Origin: Blautia hydrogenotrophica DSM 10507 | Lineage (GTDB): Bacteria > Bacillota > Clostridia > Lachnospirales > Lachnospiraceae | Assembly: GCF_034356035.1 (NCBI RefSeq) | Contig: NZ_CP136423.1 | Location: 3,526,610-3,590,609 of the forward strand | Length of the DNA: 64,000 bases | Reading direction: 5' to 3' | In this document: in pieces, positions 1-10,700 of the stretch | Position numbering within the stretch: position 1 is the stretch's first letter | Layout: every line of letters begins with the position of its first letter | Position numbers and translations under genes: made by a program | Notes under the pieces: model-generated | What the model was told of the DNA's origin: nothing | Seen by the model: only the letters and a program-made list of their open reading frames with translations | Database searches by the model: none

Positions 1-645
1 GTTTTCATAGGATGCCAAAAACTTTACTGCAGAATTATCTTTCGGCATAAAGTCTCCATATGCCTCATCCACAATCACACAAACCCCACAGTCCTCTGCC
101 TTTTTCAAAATCCGCTCGATATCTTTGCTGTCCACTACCTGTCCCGTAGGATTGTTAGGATTGTCGATATATAACAGGCTTAGATCTCCTGTTATCTTGT
201 CCAATAATTCCTCTATGTCAATCTGGAAGTTATTCTCCCTTCTCAACGGAACAGACACATATTCCATTCCTAGAAGGCGGATGTTCGCGCCGAAGTCCGT
301 GAACTGCGGCGCAATTCCCAACACCTTAGCTCCCTTGACATTAAAAATATTATTAATTATATAGATAGCAGAGATGCTTCCATCCGTCAGCATAATGTTA
401 TCCCGCTTCAGGAAACACTGACTCTTCCAGTATGCACAGATTCCATTGTAAGCCGCCATACTGTGCGGATATGGCGCAAATCTCTCCGACTTAAACGCTC
501 TAGCCACCTGGAGTATTCCCTCCGGATAGCCATAAGGGTTACACCCTTCGCTACAGTCAATTCCCCCTTCTGGAAGTACGATCTGGTCCGACGCGTAGCT
601 GTTCTTCTCCATCTCACACAGCTCTTTGCGAATCTTTAGTTTCAC
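1..645 (-). CDS. PLP-dependent class I/II aminotransferase, histidinol-phosphate aminotransferase-like (3' end cut by window)
   Basis: This open frame of 215 codons runs off the left edge, so the C-terminal part with the PLP-binding lysine is not seen. The visible part has the fold-type I signatures DNPNNPTGQ and, further on, VDEAYGDF, where the aspartate contacts the pyridine nitrogen. The general look is that of HisC/CobD-like enzymes. The start is GTG at 645, preceded by a strong GGGGAGG at 654-660. The GTG overlaps the stop of the upstream membrane protein in a GTGA overlap, so the two are translationally coupled. An amino-acid or phosphorylated amino-alcohol substrate is likely but cannot be decided. 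No other histidine or cobalamin genes are visible nearby. Confidence 0.8.
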   Translation of the reverse strand, partial: MKLKIRKELCEMEKNSYASDQIVLPEGGIDCSEGCNPYGYPEGILQVARAFKSERFAPYPHSMAAYNGICAYWKSQCFLKRDNIMLTDGSISAIYIINNIFNVKGAKVLGIAPQFTDFGANIRLLGMEYVSVPLRRENNFQIDIEELLDKITGDLSLLYIDNPNNPTGQVVDSKDIERILKKAEDCGVCVIVDEAYGDFMPKDNSAVKFLASYEN

Positions 646-1724
646 TTTTCATTCCTCCCCGCTTTTCCCTTGACCACATACACAATCACGCAGATAAACA
701 ATAGAATTCCCAGATATCCGGTATACGGATAAACAGTGCCTACCAGCTGGTCAAATGGAAGCTGTCCGCAGAAGAATGCCGCAACGACAATCACTCCTGC
801 CACAATCTTAGATTTTAAAGAACCTTCTTTTACGATCTTATCACAGACAGTCCATGTCATAGGAGCCGCTGTGGAGAAAATACCAGACAGCAGGACAACG
901 GAGAAGATGACACCGATAATCGGCGAGATATTGTCAGCCAGGTGCAGCGTAGGAATTGCCAAAGTTCCAACCTCTCCAATATCAGACAAAAATGCCAGAT
1001 TCATGACTAGAGTCGCCAGCATCAGTGTAATACCGCCTACAGCACCACCCATAGACGCTTCCTTTCTGCTCTTGGCTGTCCGTCCCAGGGCAGTTAAAAA
1101 GATGATGGAACCAAAGATATTGTAAGCCGCATAGAGCAGACCGCCTAACAACCAGTTCGGCGCAGCCTGAGCAATGGACATTTCCTCCATTACCTTACCT
1201 GCCTCAGCCAAACCTGAACCTGATTCAACCAAAGTAACCAGCCCTACGATCATGGTAAACAAAATAATCACAGGCCCGATACATCCAATGATATTTACCA
1301 GACCCTTCAGGCCAAATATATATGCAACGTAAATGAGAACTGCCATCAAAAGGCTTCCTACATAGTGATTCATTCCATAGTACTCATTCAGTGTAGCTCC
1401 CGCTCCTGAAATCATAATCACCACTACACAGAACAGAAAGAACGGCACAAAATACTCATAAAACGTACCCAGATACTTACCGCAGTATCTTTGATATGCT
1501 CCTCCTTCCGGCTCGTTCTTGTGGTCATATCCCACCTTCATTACGGTACTTCCTACCCATGCAAAGAAAAACATACTGATTAAAATTGCACCGACGCTGA
1601 GATATCCATAAGACGTGTAGAACTGAATAATCTCCTGTCCCGTCGCAAAACCAGAACCTATGATATAAGCAATATAAGCTCCGGCAAAACGTATGATATT
1701 CAACAGACTTGTTTTTTCACTCAT
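642..1724 (-). CDS. YkvI-family multi-pass membrane protein (putative transporter)
   Basis: About 360 residues with roughly ten hydrophobic segments. The N-terminal motif GSGFATGQEI with its unwound first helix resembles the YkvI group (COG3949), distantly related to sodium/amino-acid symporters. A start at ATG 1724 is preferred over an in-frame GTG at 1739, because AGAGGGAG lies 5 bases ahead of the ATG. The protein's stop overlaps the start of the downstream aminotransferase, which suggests that transporter and enzyme act on the same amino compound; this is inference. A TATAAT-like -10 sits at 1858-1863 on this strand, giving a leader of about 120 bases. Confidence 0.75.
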   Translation of the reverse strand: MSEKTSLLNIIRFAGAYIAYIIGSGFATGQEIIQFYTSYGYLSVGAILISMFFFAWVGSTVMKVGYDHKNEPEGGAYQRYCGKYLGTFYEYFVPFFLFCVVVIMISGAGATLNEYYGMNHYVGSLLMAVLIYVAYIFGLKGLVNIIGCIGPVIILFTMIVGLVTLVESGSGLAEAGKVMEEMSIAQAAPNWLLGGLLYAAYNIFGSIIFLTALGRTAKSRKEASMGGAVGGITLMLATLVMNLAFLSDIGEVGTLAIPTLHLADNISPIIGVIFSVVLLSGIFSTAAPMTWTVCDKIVKEGSLKSKIVAGVIVVAAFFCGQLPFDQLVGTVYPYTGYLGILLFICVIVYVVKGKAGRNEK

Positions 1725-1949
1725 ATTTCTCCCTCTCACTATCTGACCGCAATCCTAGCCGCGCGTCCCAGGACAGCCTGGTCTTTTTTCATCTGCTACC
1801 TTCCCTCAACAACAGTTTTTTCAAACCGCATACTTCAGTACAGCACCATTGTTATTTATTATAGCGTTGGGCCTTTTCCTTGTATAATATCCAAAACTTA
1901 TATTGTTATTCGTTTTTCTTATATCTACCCATCTTTTATGCCGATATAT

Positions 1950-2477
1950 TTATATCATACCTGCCGCCAACACTACACTCGCCGCGATTCCCGCCGCCGT
2001 AGCCAGAAGCGCCCCTCTCACCGTATAACGGGTCTTCGTGATCTTAGCAGCAGCAAAATAGACGCTCATCGTATAAAACACGGTCTCCGTACAACTCATC
2101 ATAATGGACGCTGCAAGTCCTGTAAGAGAATCGGTCCCATACTCCTTAAAAATATCTAGGGCTACCCCTGTCGCTGCGCTGGAAGAAAAAAGTCTCACCA
2201 GCGCCAGGGAAAACAGCTCTGGTCCAAAGCCCGTCTCGGCTGTAAATCTAGAAAACAAATCTCCCAGCAAATCCAACACCCCACAGGAACGCAGAACTCC
2301 CACCCCTATTATCAGTCCAATGAGCGTAGGCAGTATCCTCACAACAATTCCCAGGCCCTCCTGAGCTCCTGATAAAAAAGCACTGTATATGTCCTTCTTC
2401 ATCAAAAGCCCATAACCGACAATCACAAATATCATAAGAGGGAATATAAAATTAGAGAGAAACATAAAAAATCTCAT
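1950..2477 (-). CDS. spmB: Spore maturation protein B
   Basis: A 175-residue integral membrane protein of the nucleoside-recognition (Gate) domain family. It is the second of a spmA-spmB pair, beginning 4 bases after spmA stops. In Bacillus, SpmA and SpmB act in spore core dehydration. The segment around LPTLIGLIIGVGVLRSCG and the serine/threonine-rich stretch SSSAATGVALD are typical of SpmB. Length fits the family. Its presence indicates a spore former. Confidence 0.9.
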   Translation of the reverse strand: MRFFMFLSNFIFPLMIFVIVGYGLLMKKDIYSAFLSGAQEGLGIVVRILPTLIGLIIGVGVLRSCGVLDLLGDLFSRFTAETGFGPELFSLALVRLFSSSAATGVALDIFKEYGTDSLTGLAASIMMSCTETVFYTMSVYFAAAKITKTRYTVRGALLATAAGIAASVVLAAGMI

Positions 2478-2481
2478 CTTT

Positions 2482-3087
2482 CTACCTTCTGTCCTTCCAT
2501 TTACAGTAAATAACTCCTGCCACAGTACTGACCATAGTCGCTACAATCGCCGGACCTATAATCGCCGTTGGATTTACGCTGCCATACTGACCACGGTAGG
2601 CCAGCATAGTCACCGGCACTAGCTGCAACGAAGAAATATTTATAATAAGAAAGTTACACATCTCATTGCTCGCTTCTCCCCTCGGCCGCGGTTTTCCAGA
2701 GATGGCACCTCTTCTTCTGGCCTCCTCTATCTTTTCCAGTTCTTCCATCGCTTTTAACCCTGCCGGTGTGGCTGCCATTCCCAGCCCCAGAAAATTTGCG
2801 ATCATATTTACCGCTATATATTTCCTGGCCTTTTCCTCCCCCACCAAACCGGGAAACAAAAAGTTCAACAGAGGTCGAATTTTAATGGTCATCCCCTCCA
2901 CCATCCCGGACTCCTCCGCAATCTTCATCAGCCCATTCCAAAAAGCGGTGATCCCCGCCATTCCAATGCAAAGATTCACCGCTTCTTTCGATGACTGTAT
3001 GACTGCCTGCGTGACTTCTGATATGTTACCAGTACACATTCCATAGACGATTCCTATGAGAATCATACCGCCCCATAGATAGTTCAT
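2482..3087 (-). CDS. spmA: Spore maturation protein A
   Basis: About 201 residues, Gate-domain membrane protein. Features include the N-terminal helix MNYLWGGMILIGIVYGMCTG and a central NMIANFLGLGMAATPAGLKAM stretch characteristic of SpmA. A charged loop (EEARRRG...KPRPRGEAS) separates the two membrane halves. The ATG at 3087 has AGGTG just upstream; an in-frame GTG at 3093 has no ribosome site and is less likely. It forms a two-gene unit with spmB. There is no strong terminator between the pair and the muramidase gene upstream. Confidence 0.9.
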   Translation of the reverse strand: MNYLWGGMILIGIVYGMCTGNISEVTQAVIQSSKEAVNLCIGMAGITAFWNGLMKIAEESGMVEGMTIKIRPLLNFLFPGLVGEEKARKYIAVNMIANFLGLGMAATPAGLKAMEELEKIEEARRRGAISGKPRPRGEASNEMCNFLIINISSLQLVPVTMLAYRGQYGSVNPTAIIGPAIVATMVSTVAGVIYCKWKDRR

Positions 3088-3160
3088 AAGCACCTGCCAG
3101 TTTTTTTACAATATATGAAAGTTTCTCTCTGATTCATTCCTGTATCACTCGATTTTCTCA

Positions 3161-4162
3161 TCATACTCTGCGGATGTAATCATGACGGACATAACCTTTA
3201 TACTTCTTCGCAATCCAAATATAGTACCACGGTACCCCATCATTCGCGTTTTTCTCCCCGATTACATCCACAAGGTTCCCCTTGTTCAGTCTCGGATACC
3301 CTGCAATATTGCCGTAGCTCAACCCCGGTCCTTTTCTCACATTGACACTGTTTCCCGTACAGGCACCCACCCAAGTTTTGTAGGCCTCATCTGTCTTCGG
3401 AATCTGAATCTTCTGTCCGACATAGATTAGATTTGCATCGCTGATATGATTCAGGCTCACCAGTTTCTCCACCGTAGTATTGTATTTTTGAGCAATTCCA
3501 GATAGTGTGTCCCCTGCTTTTACCGTGTAGGAAACAGTACCTGAAGCATCTTCCCCAGAGCTCCCGCCGGAAAAGTCTTTATAAAACACATCCAAATCCA
3601 CGTCTCCTTCTATCCCCGGAATCCGTCCCTTTGAGCTGTACTGCCAGCCGATTCCTACCGGTGGACGCAAACTTTCGACGATTTGTCCTTTATCATTATA
3701 AGGATACGCAGCCAGCCAATAATCATAAGGAAGGGATGCTGTATCCAGCACATGGTAATACCAATCTGTATTACAGTAAATTCCAAATAAGTAGCCACCA
3801 TCCACAATCACCTTGCGGAATGCTTTCACTATAGCTGTCACTGTGGTTCTCGGTAAAGATCTTTGCTCACTCCATTCCATATCATAGAAAACTGGATAAT
3901 CCAATTTTCTGCCGCTCAGAGTCTCCAAGACTTTGCGGGCCTCCTCCTGGGCTTGTGCTACAGACAGCGCATAGCTGTATTTATATACCCCTACTTTAAT
4001 TCCTGCTCCCACAAAGCCTTCATAATTTCCATAAAAAGTAGAGTCTACTTTATTTCCTCTCTCTGTGATTCGAAGAATTGCTACTTTAATCCCAGCCTTC
4101 GCCACTTTTTTGTAGTCTGTCACACGATTATACGCGCTCACATCAATACCTCTGATTTCCAT
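3161..4162 (-). CDS. GH25 muramidase with LysM and SH3b domains
   Basis: A 333-residue peptidoglycan hydrolase. Residues 1-200 form a glycoside hydrolase family 25 domain: GIDVSAYN with Asp7, and the catalytic DxE pair Asp94/Glu96 in YDMEW. Residues about 208-253 form a LysM repeat ([17 protein letters not shown]). Residues about 265-333 form a bacterial SH3 domain with the usual [11 protein letters not shown] motif. No signal peptide or membrane helix is present: the protein begins directly with the catalytic domain, as phage endolysins do. No holin or other phage gene is nearby, so it may be a domesticated endolysin or a mother-cell or autolytic enzyme exported another way. It stands divergent from a LysR regulator. 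Confidence 0.9.
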   Translation of the reverse strand: MEIRGIDVSAYNRVTDYKKVAKAGIKVAILRITERGNKVDSTFYGNYEGFVGAGIKVGVYKYSYALSVAQAQEEARKVLETLSGRKLDYPVFYDMEWSEQRSLPRTTVTAIVKAFRKVIVDGGYLFGIYCNTDWYYHVLDTASLPYDYWLAAYPYNDKGQIVESLRPPVGIGWQYSSKGRIPGIEGDVDLDVFYKDFSGGSSGEDASGTVSYTVKAGDTLSGIAQKYNTTVEKLVSLNHISDANLIYVGQKIQIPKTDEAYKTWVGACTGNSVNVRKGPGLSYGNIAGYPRLNKGNLVDVIGEKNANDGVPWYYIWIAKKYKGYVRHDYIRRV

Positions 4163-4308
4163 AATCTTTCACCCTATTTCTCATTCTCACTTTAAGGTAT
4201 GCCAGTGTCTATGCTTTGGTTTAAGCAAATAACTCTTTACTCTCACTGTTTCGTGTATTAATATATACCAAAGTAAGTATTTAGGACTATTGAACCTTTG
4301 GAGGACTT

Positions 4309-5220
4309 ATGAATATTCAACAAATCATCTATGTTGTAGAAGTATATAAACTACACTCTTTCAGTTTGGCCGCTCACTCTCTCTTTGTCTCCCAGCCAAG
4401 GCTCAGCCAGGCAATACGTGACTTAGAAAGAGAACTGGGCTTTGATATCTTCGAGAGAAACCGAAAGGGCATCTCTGGAACCACCGTGCGCGGATATGAA
4501 TTTATCATACAGGCCCGCAATGTGCTAAAGCAATTCTCCAGCCTGGAAAACTTCAAGGAGTCTCCGGTATCTTCTTTCCACCTTGCAACAACCCTTGTCT
4601 CCCAGGCTCAGAACGCCTTTGTCAACCTATGCAGCCAAAATGCCCAAAACCCTCATCTTAACTTTGACATGTTTTTCTGCGGATGTTATGAGGCTGTGGA
4701 CCGAGTAAAAAATTTTGGTTACGATCTAGGAATTGTCACAATTATCGACCCGCAATTGAGCGACTGGATGTCTTATTTCAAAAGCTCTAAGCTAGACTTT
4801 CATGATCTACTCTGTTCCAAATATCAAATCACTGTTCACCAGAACTCTGACCTTGCTGCCAGAAGTTCCATCAAGCCTGAAGACTTGGAAGGTTATACCT
4901 ATATCACCGAGAAATGCTCCCGTATGAATTCCCTCACTCTGCAAGTCTACTCACTTCTTGACAAGATTTGCCCGAAAGCTCGGATTACGGTCTCCAACAC
5001 CGATATTATGTACCAACTTGTTTCTGATAACCGGGCCTTTACGCTGGACTGTATGCCTCTGGACGAAAAAACCTGTCGAAAATACAGCCTGGTCAGTCGA
5101 CCCCTGGATGAAAACCTCCGTGTTCACTTCGGTTATATAGTTCCAGCTAACATGCCCTTGAGTCAGTTGTCGATTACCTATCTGGAACTCTTGAAAAAGG
5201 AGCTATTGCTCCATAGATGA
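4309..5220 (+). CDS. LysR-family transcriptional regulator
   Basis: A 303-residue regulator. The N-terminal winged helix-turn-helix covers residues 1-60: YVVEVYKLHSFSLAAHSLFVSQPRLSQAIRDLE. A LysR substrate-binding domain follows from about residue 90 on. The ATG is preceded by TTTGGAGG with good spacing. It is transcribed away from the muramidase gene, with 146 bases between them, so the muramidase is a possible target, but nothing in the sequence proves it. The end of the gene overlaps one arm of the terminator that serves the convergent glgP. Confidence 0.9.
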   Translation: MNIQQIIYVVEVYKLHSFSLAAHSLFVSQPRLSQAIRDLERELGFDIFERNRKGISGTTVRGYEFIIQARNVLKQFSSLENFKESPVSSFHLATTLVSQAQNAFVNLCSQNAQNPHLNFDMFFCGCYEAVDRVKNFGYDLGIVTIIDPQLSDWMSYFKSSKLDFHDLLCSKYQITVHQNSDLAARSSIKPEDLEGYTYITEKCSRMNSLTLQVYSLLDKICPKARITVSNTDIMYQLVSDNRAFTLDCMPLDEKTCRKYSLVSRPLDENLRVHFGYIVPANMPLSQLSITYLELLKKELLLHR

Positions 5221-5244
5221 AACATCTATTTTGCAACAGCTCCT
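5194..5244 (-). terminator. Intrinsic terminator for ileS-glgP, embedded in the 3' end of the LysR gene
   Basis: Read on the minus strand: AGGAGCTGTTGC, an inner hairpin (ATAGATG, TTT, CATCTAT), GCAATAGCTCCT and TTTTT. The arms pair with one G-U. The distal arm and U-run lie inside the last codons of the LysR gene. Confidence 0.75.
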
Positions 5245-5294
5245 ATTCTGCACAATAAACGCGGCGGATGGGGGAAGGGCCCCCTATCCGATGA

Positions 5295-7760
5295 TTACTC
5301 CGCGTCAATTTTCACCTTATCCAGGTGCCAAATATCATCCACGTATTCCTGTATCGTCCTGTCAGATGTGAACTTTCCACTGCACGCAGTATTCAGCATC
5401 GCCATTTTCGCCCAACGTCTCTCATCCCTATATGCCTCTTCGACTCTTTTGTGAGCCTCTGCATATGACCGGAAATCCGCCAAAATGAAATAGGTGTCCG
5501 CCCGGTCACTGCTCTGAGTATTCAGCAGAGAATTATAGAGATCTCGGAACAATTCTGTATCATTGGAGTATTTTCCATTAATCAATTCCATCATTACTTG
5601 GCGAATCTCCCCATCCGTATTGTAGATCACATGAGGATCATAGCCTCCATGATTCTCGTAATTGATAACCTGATCGGAACTAAGGCCGAAGATAAACGCA
5701 TTCTCCTCCCCAACTTCCTCCACAATCTCTACATTCGCTCCATCCATGGTTCCGAGAGTCACGGCACCGTTGAGCATAAACTTCATATTTCCAGTACCGG
5801 AAGCTTCCTTGCTCGCCGTCGAGATCTGTTCAGACACATCGGCTGCTGCAAAAATCATCTCAGCATTAGAAACACGATAGTTCTCAATAAATACCACTTT
5901 CAGCTTTCCATTGATGCTGGTGTCATGGTTTACTACATCCGCCACCGCATTAATCAATTTAATCGTCAGCTTTGCACGTCTGTAACCTGCTGCCGCCTTT
6001 GCACCAAAGATAAAAGTCCTTGGGAAAAAGTCCATCTCTGGATGCTGCTTGATCTGATTATACAGATACATCACATGCAGAATATTCAGCAATTGCCGCT
6101 TATACTCATGCAGCCTCTTCACCTGTACATCAAAAATAGATCTGGGATCTACCTCAATGCCATTGTGCTTCAGAATATACTTCGCCAAGCGCACCTTATT
6201 CTGATACTTGATATTCATAAACTCCTGCTGAGCTTTCTCGTCATCTGCATAGATCGCCAGCTTACGAATCTGACTCAAATCGGTAATCCAGTCCGCTCCG
6301 ATATGGCTAGTCACCCAATCCGCCAAAAGTGGATTTCCATGAAGCAAGAATCGTCTCTGGGTAATTCCATTGGTCTTATTGTTAAACTTCTCTGGCATCA
6401 TCTCATAGAAATCCTTCAGCTCCTGATTTTTCAGAATTTCCGTATGAAGTCTCGCCACACCGTTTACGGAATAGCCTGCCACAATCGCCAGATGCGCCAT
6501 TTTTACCTGACCATCATAGATGATCGCCATCTTTTTAATTTTCTCATAATTGCCAGGATAGCGATTCTGAATCTCGATAATGAACCTACGGTTGATCTCC
6601 TCAATGATCTGGTAGATTCTCGGAAGCAGTCTGGAAAACAGCTCAATCGGCCATTTTTCCAACGCCTCCGCCATGATCGTATGGTTGGTGTAAGCCACGG
6701 TCTTTGTAGTGATTGCCCATGCCTGGTCCCATCCTAAGCCTTCCACGTCCATCAGGATACGCATCAGCTCAGCCACCGCCATCGTTGGATGCGTATCATT
6801 CATCTGGAACGTCACCTTTTCGTGAAGCTTCATAATATCATCGTGAGTCTTCTTATATTTTACAATCGCAGCCTGAATACTAGCGGAGATGAAGAAATAC
6901 TGCTGTTTCAGACGAAGCTCTTTTCCTGCATAGTGATTGTCATTTGGATAGAGAACTTCCACAATATTTCTCGCCAAATTCTCCTGCTCTACTGCTTTGC
7001 GGTAATCTCCCTTGTCAAAAGAATCCAGTCCAAAATCCACAATCGGTTCCGCATCCCAGATTCTAAGCGTGTTCACGATCTTATTGTTATAGCCCACAAT
7101 CGGCATATCATAGGGAATTGCCTTTACTGCCTGGTACCCTTCGTGAATAAACTTATTCTCACCTTTTTCTTGATCGTACTCCACTCTCACATACCCACCG
7201 AAATGCACTTCTTTTGCATATTCCGGCCGGCGCAGCTCAAATGGATACCCATCTTTCAACCAGTTGTCCGGCTCTTCTATCTGATATCCATCCTCGATCT
7301 TCTGCTTGAACATCCCATAGCGGTAACGAATTCCACATCCATAGGCACTATATCCAAGAGTCGCCAGAGAATCCAAAAAGCAGGCGGCCAGACGGCCCAG
7401 ACCACCATTGCCTAAAGCTGGGTCTGGTTCCTCGTCTTCAATCGCATTCAGATTGATTCCCAGCTCATCCAGAGCTTCCTTAACCTCCTTATAAGCAGTT
7501 AAGTTCAACAGGTTATTTCCAAGAGCACGACCCATCAAAAACTCCATAGACATATAATACACCGTCTTTGGATCCTGCTCTTCGTATGTCTTCTGCGTCA
7601 GCAGCCAGTTATCAATGATTACATCTTTTACAGAATAAGAAACTGCCTGAAAGATCTGCTGAGGAGTCGCCTCTTCCAATGTCTTTCTGAACAAAAATCT
7701 CACATTGTCGCGCACACTCTTCTTAAACGTCTCTTTTTCAAACTGTTTGTCGATAATCAT
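5295..7760 (-). CDS. glgP: Glycogen/maltodextrin phosphorylase
   Basis: An 821-residue cytoplasmic enzyme that releases glucose-1-phosphate from alpha-1,4-glucan using pyridoxal phosphate as cofactor. Length and motifs match GT35 phosphorylases: EPDPALGNGGLGRLAACFLDS near residue 100, MNDTHPT, VQVKRLHEYKRQLLN, and the PLP-lysine segment GTGNMKFMLNGA around residue 660. ATG 7760 follows AGGAGGACGAT. Only 12 bases separate it from the ileS stop and no terminator lies between. The gene is therefore probably co-transcribed with ileS and exposed to its T-box. No other glycogen genes are in the window. Confidence 0.95.
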   Translation of the reverse strand: MIIDKQFEKETFKKSVRDNVRFLFRKTLEEATPQQIFQAVSYSVKDVIIDNWLLTQKTYEEQDPKTVYYMSMEFLMGRALGNNLLNLTAYKEVKEALDELGINLNAIEDEEPDPALGNGGLGRLAACFLDSLATLGYSAYGCGIRYRYGMFKQKIEDGYQIEEPDNWLKDGYPFELRRPEYAKEVHFGGYVRVEYDQEKGENKFIHEGYQAVKAIPYDMPIVGYNNKIVNTLRIWDAEPIVDFGLDSFDKGDYRKAVEQENLARNIVEVLYPNDNHYAGKELRLKQQYFFISASIQAAIVKYKKTHDDIMKLHEKVTFQMNDTHPTMAVAELMRILMDVEGLGWDQAWAITTKTVAYTNHTIMAEALEKWPIELFSRLLPRIYQIIEEINRRFIIEIQNRYPGNYEKIKKMAIIYDGQVKMAHLAIVAGYSVNGVARLHTEILKNQELKDFYEMMPEKFNNKTNGITQRRFLLHGNPLLADWVTSHIGADWITDLSQIRKLAIYADDEKAQQEFMNIKYQNKVRLAKYILKHNGIEVDPRSIFDVQVKRLHEYKRQLLNILHVMYLYNQIKQHPEMDFFPRTFIFGAKAAAGYRRAKLTIKLINAVADVVNHDTSINGKLKVVFIENYRVSNAEMIFAAADVSEQISTASKEASGTGNMKFMLNGAVTLGTMDGANVEIVEEVGEENAFIFGLSSDQVINYENHGGYDPHVIYNTDGEIRQVMMELINGKYSNDTELFRDLYNSLLNTQSSDRADTYFILADFRSYAEAHKRVEEAYRDERRWAKMAMLNTACSGKFTSDRTIQEYVDDIWHLDKVKIDAE

Positions 7761-7772
7761 ATCGTCCTCCTA

Positions 7773-10700
7773 TCACTGTTTGGATACACCCATCGTCACT
7801 TTTTCTTTGTTGATGTTCCACTCTTTTTCAAAGCCTTTCGTCTCACCTAAGAGCATCTCATCTGCCAAAACTTCCACTTTGATTTCCTCTGCATTGGCCT
7901 TCATGATTTCCATAACCTTCTCATTATTCTTTGCAGATACACAGATCTTATCTGTCACTTCAAAGCCCGCTTCTTTTCTCATGGTCTGGATCTTGCTGAT
8001 AATCTCACGCACAAAGCCTTCTTCCAAAAGCTCCGGTGTCAGATTCGTATCCAAAACTACGGAAATCTTGCCACTATTCTCTGTCACATATCCTTCTTTC
8101 TGAGCTGTCTCGATCAACAGATCCTCTTCAGAAAGAGAGACATCACTGCCGTTCACCTGGAAGTTCAAAGTTCCATTTGCCTTTAACTCTTCCATCGCTT
8201 TCGTTCCGTCCACCTCAGAGAGATACTGACGGATACCATTCAGCAGTTTACCATATTTCGGGCCTACAGTCTTCAGCTGTGGCTTAAAGTTATAAGAAAT
8301 AAAGGAGCCGACATTATCCGCGAACTTCACTTCTTTTACATTCAGCTCATCTGCGATAATATCCAGGTAAAAATCATCCAATTCGAATGGAGCTTTCACA
8401 AACATGGTTCCAATTGGCTGGCGGTTCTTGATATTTGCGGTATTTCTGCAAGCTCTTCCCAACACAACCACATCCAGCAGATCTTCCATATTTTTCTCCA
8501 GTTCCTTGTCAATCCATTCCTCCTTCACCTCAGGGAAGTCGCACAGATGAATACTTTCCGGAGCATCTTTGTCGATACTGCATACCAGATTGCGGTAGAT
8601 ATCCTCTGTCATAAACGGAATCATCGGAGCTGCTGCCTTAGAGATGGTCACCAAAGCTGTATACAGTGTCATATAAGCATTGATTTTATCCTGGGGCATA
8701 CCTTTTGCCCAGAAACGCTCCCTGCTCCTTCTGACATACCAGTTGCTCATCTCATCCACAAAATCCTGCAACGCTCTCGCACTCTCAGGAATCCGGTAGT
8801 TTTCCAGATTCTCATCCACACTTTTTACTACAGAATTCAGCTTAGACAACAGCCATTTGTCCATAACCGGCAGCTTGTCATAATCCAAAGTATATTTTGT
8901 CGCATCAAATTTATCAATATTCGCGTACAGCACGAAAAATGCGTAGGTATTCCACAAAGTACCCATGAATTTACGCTGGCCTTCCACAACCGCTTTTCCA
9001 TGGAAACGGTTCGGCAGCCATGGAGCGCTGTTCACATAGAAATACCAGCGGATTGCGTCTGCACCGTAATCTCTCAGCGCGTCAAACGGGTCAACCGCAT
9101 TGCCTTTGGATTTGCTCATCTTCTGTCCATTCTCATCCTGCACATGTCCCAGAACGATTACATTCTTATATGGAGCTTTGTTGAAGATCAAAGTTGAGAT
9201 CGCCAGCAAAGAATAGAACCATCCACGAGTCTGGTCTACAGCCTCAGAGATAAAATCTGCCGGGAACTGCTGTTCAAAAAGTTCCTGGTTCTCAAATGGA
9301 TAATGGTGCTGTGCAAAAGGCATCGCCCCAGAGTCAAACCAGCAGTCGATTACCTCTGGTACTCTGTGCATTTCCTTTCCACATTTCGGACACTTGATCG
9401 TCACTTCATCGATGTAAGGACGATGAAGCTCAATATCCTCCGGACAGTTCTCAGACATCTCTTTTAACTCTGCCTTACTGCCGATGGAATGCATATGTCC
9501 ACATTCACACTCCCAGATATTCAGAGGAGTCCCCCAGTAACGGTTACGGCTGATTCCCCAGTCCTGGACATTTTCCAACCAATCACCGAAGCGTCCTTTT
9601 CCGATACTCTCCGGAATCCAGTTGATCGTATTGTTGTTGCGAATCAGATCGTCTTTGACCGCAGTCATCTTGATGAACCAGGACTCACGGGCATAATAGA
9701 TCAGCGGGGTGTCACATCTCCAGCAATGCGGGTAGCTGTGCTCGAACTTCGGAGCGTCGTACAGCAGACCACGGTCCTCCAAGTCCTGAAGAATCGGCAG
9801 GTCCGCGTCTTTGCAGAACTTTCCTGCCCAAGCTGTCTCCTCAGTCATCTCACCTTTTTCATTTACCAGTTGTACAAACGGCAGATCATAGCGGCGGCCG
9901 ACCTGAGAGTCGTCCTCACCAAACGCCGGAGCAGTGTGTACCACGCCGGTACCGTCTGTCAAAGTGACATAGTCCGCGCAAGTCACATAGTAAGCTTTTT
10001 TCTTTGGCGTTACAAAATTAAACAACGGCTCATATTCTCTATATTCCAGATCTTTTCCTGTGTAACGCTCCAAAATCTCCACATCTTCGCCCAACACTTT
10101 TTCCACCAGAGCTTCTGCCATGTAGTAGACTTTTCCCTCGTCATTCTTTCTGACCTTCACATAGCATTCCACCGGATTGACACAGAGAGCCACGTTGGAC
10201 GGCAAAGTCCATGGAGTCGTGGTCCATGCCAGATAGTAGGCATCCTCGCCCACTGCCTTAAAGCGTACAACTGCGGAGCGCTCTTTCACGTCTTTATACC
10301 CCTGAGCAACCTCATGGCTGGACAATGGCGTTCCACATCTTGGACAATAGGGAACAATCTTATATCCCTTGTAGAGCAGCCCTTTCTCCCAGATTTTCTT
10401 TAATGCCCACCACTCAGATTCAATGAAATCGTCATGATAGGTTACATAAGGATGCTCCATATCCGCCCAAAAGCCTACCGTCTGGGAAAAGTCTTCCCAC
10501 ATTCCTTTGTACTGCCAAACACTTTCTTTGCAGTGATTGATAAATGGTTCCAGACCGTACTCCTCAATCTGCTCTTTGCCATCTAAGCCCAGCATTTTTT
10601 CCACTTCCAGTTCCACAGGAAGTCCATGGGTGTCCCAGCCCGCTTTTCGCGGAACCATATACCCTTTCATTGTACGGTAACGGGGGATCATATCCTTGAT

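Noticed and set aside
5598..7415. Long plus-strand open frames opposite glgP
   Set aside because: They are antisense to a full-length, motif-complete phosphorylase and have no ribosome sites or recognisable domains.
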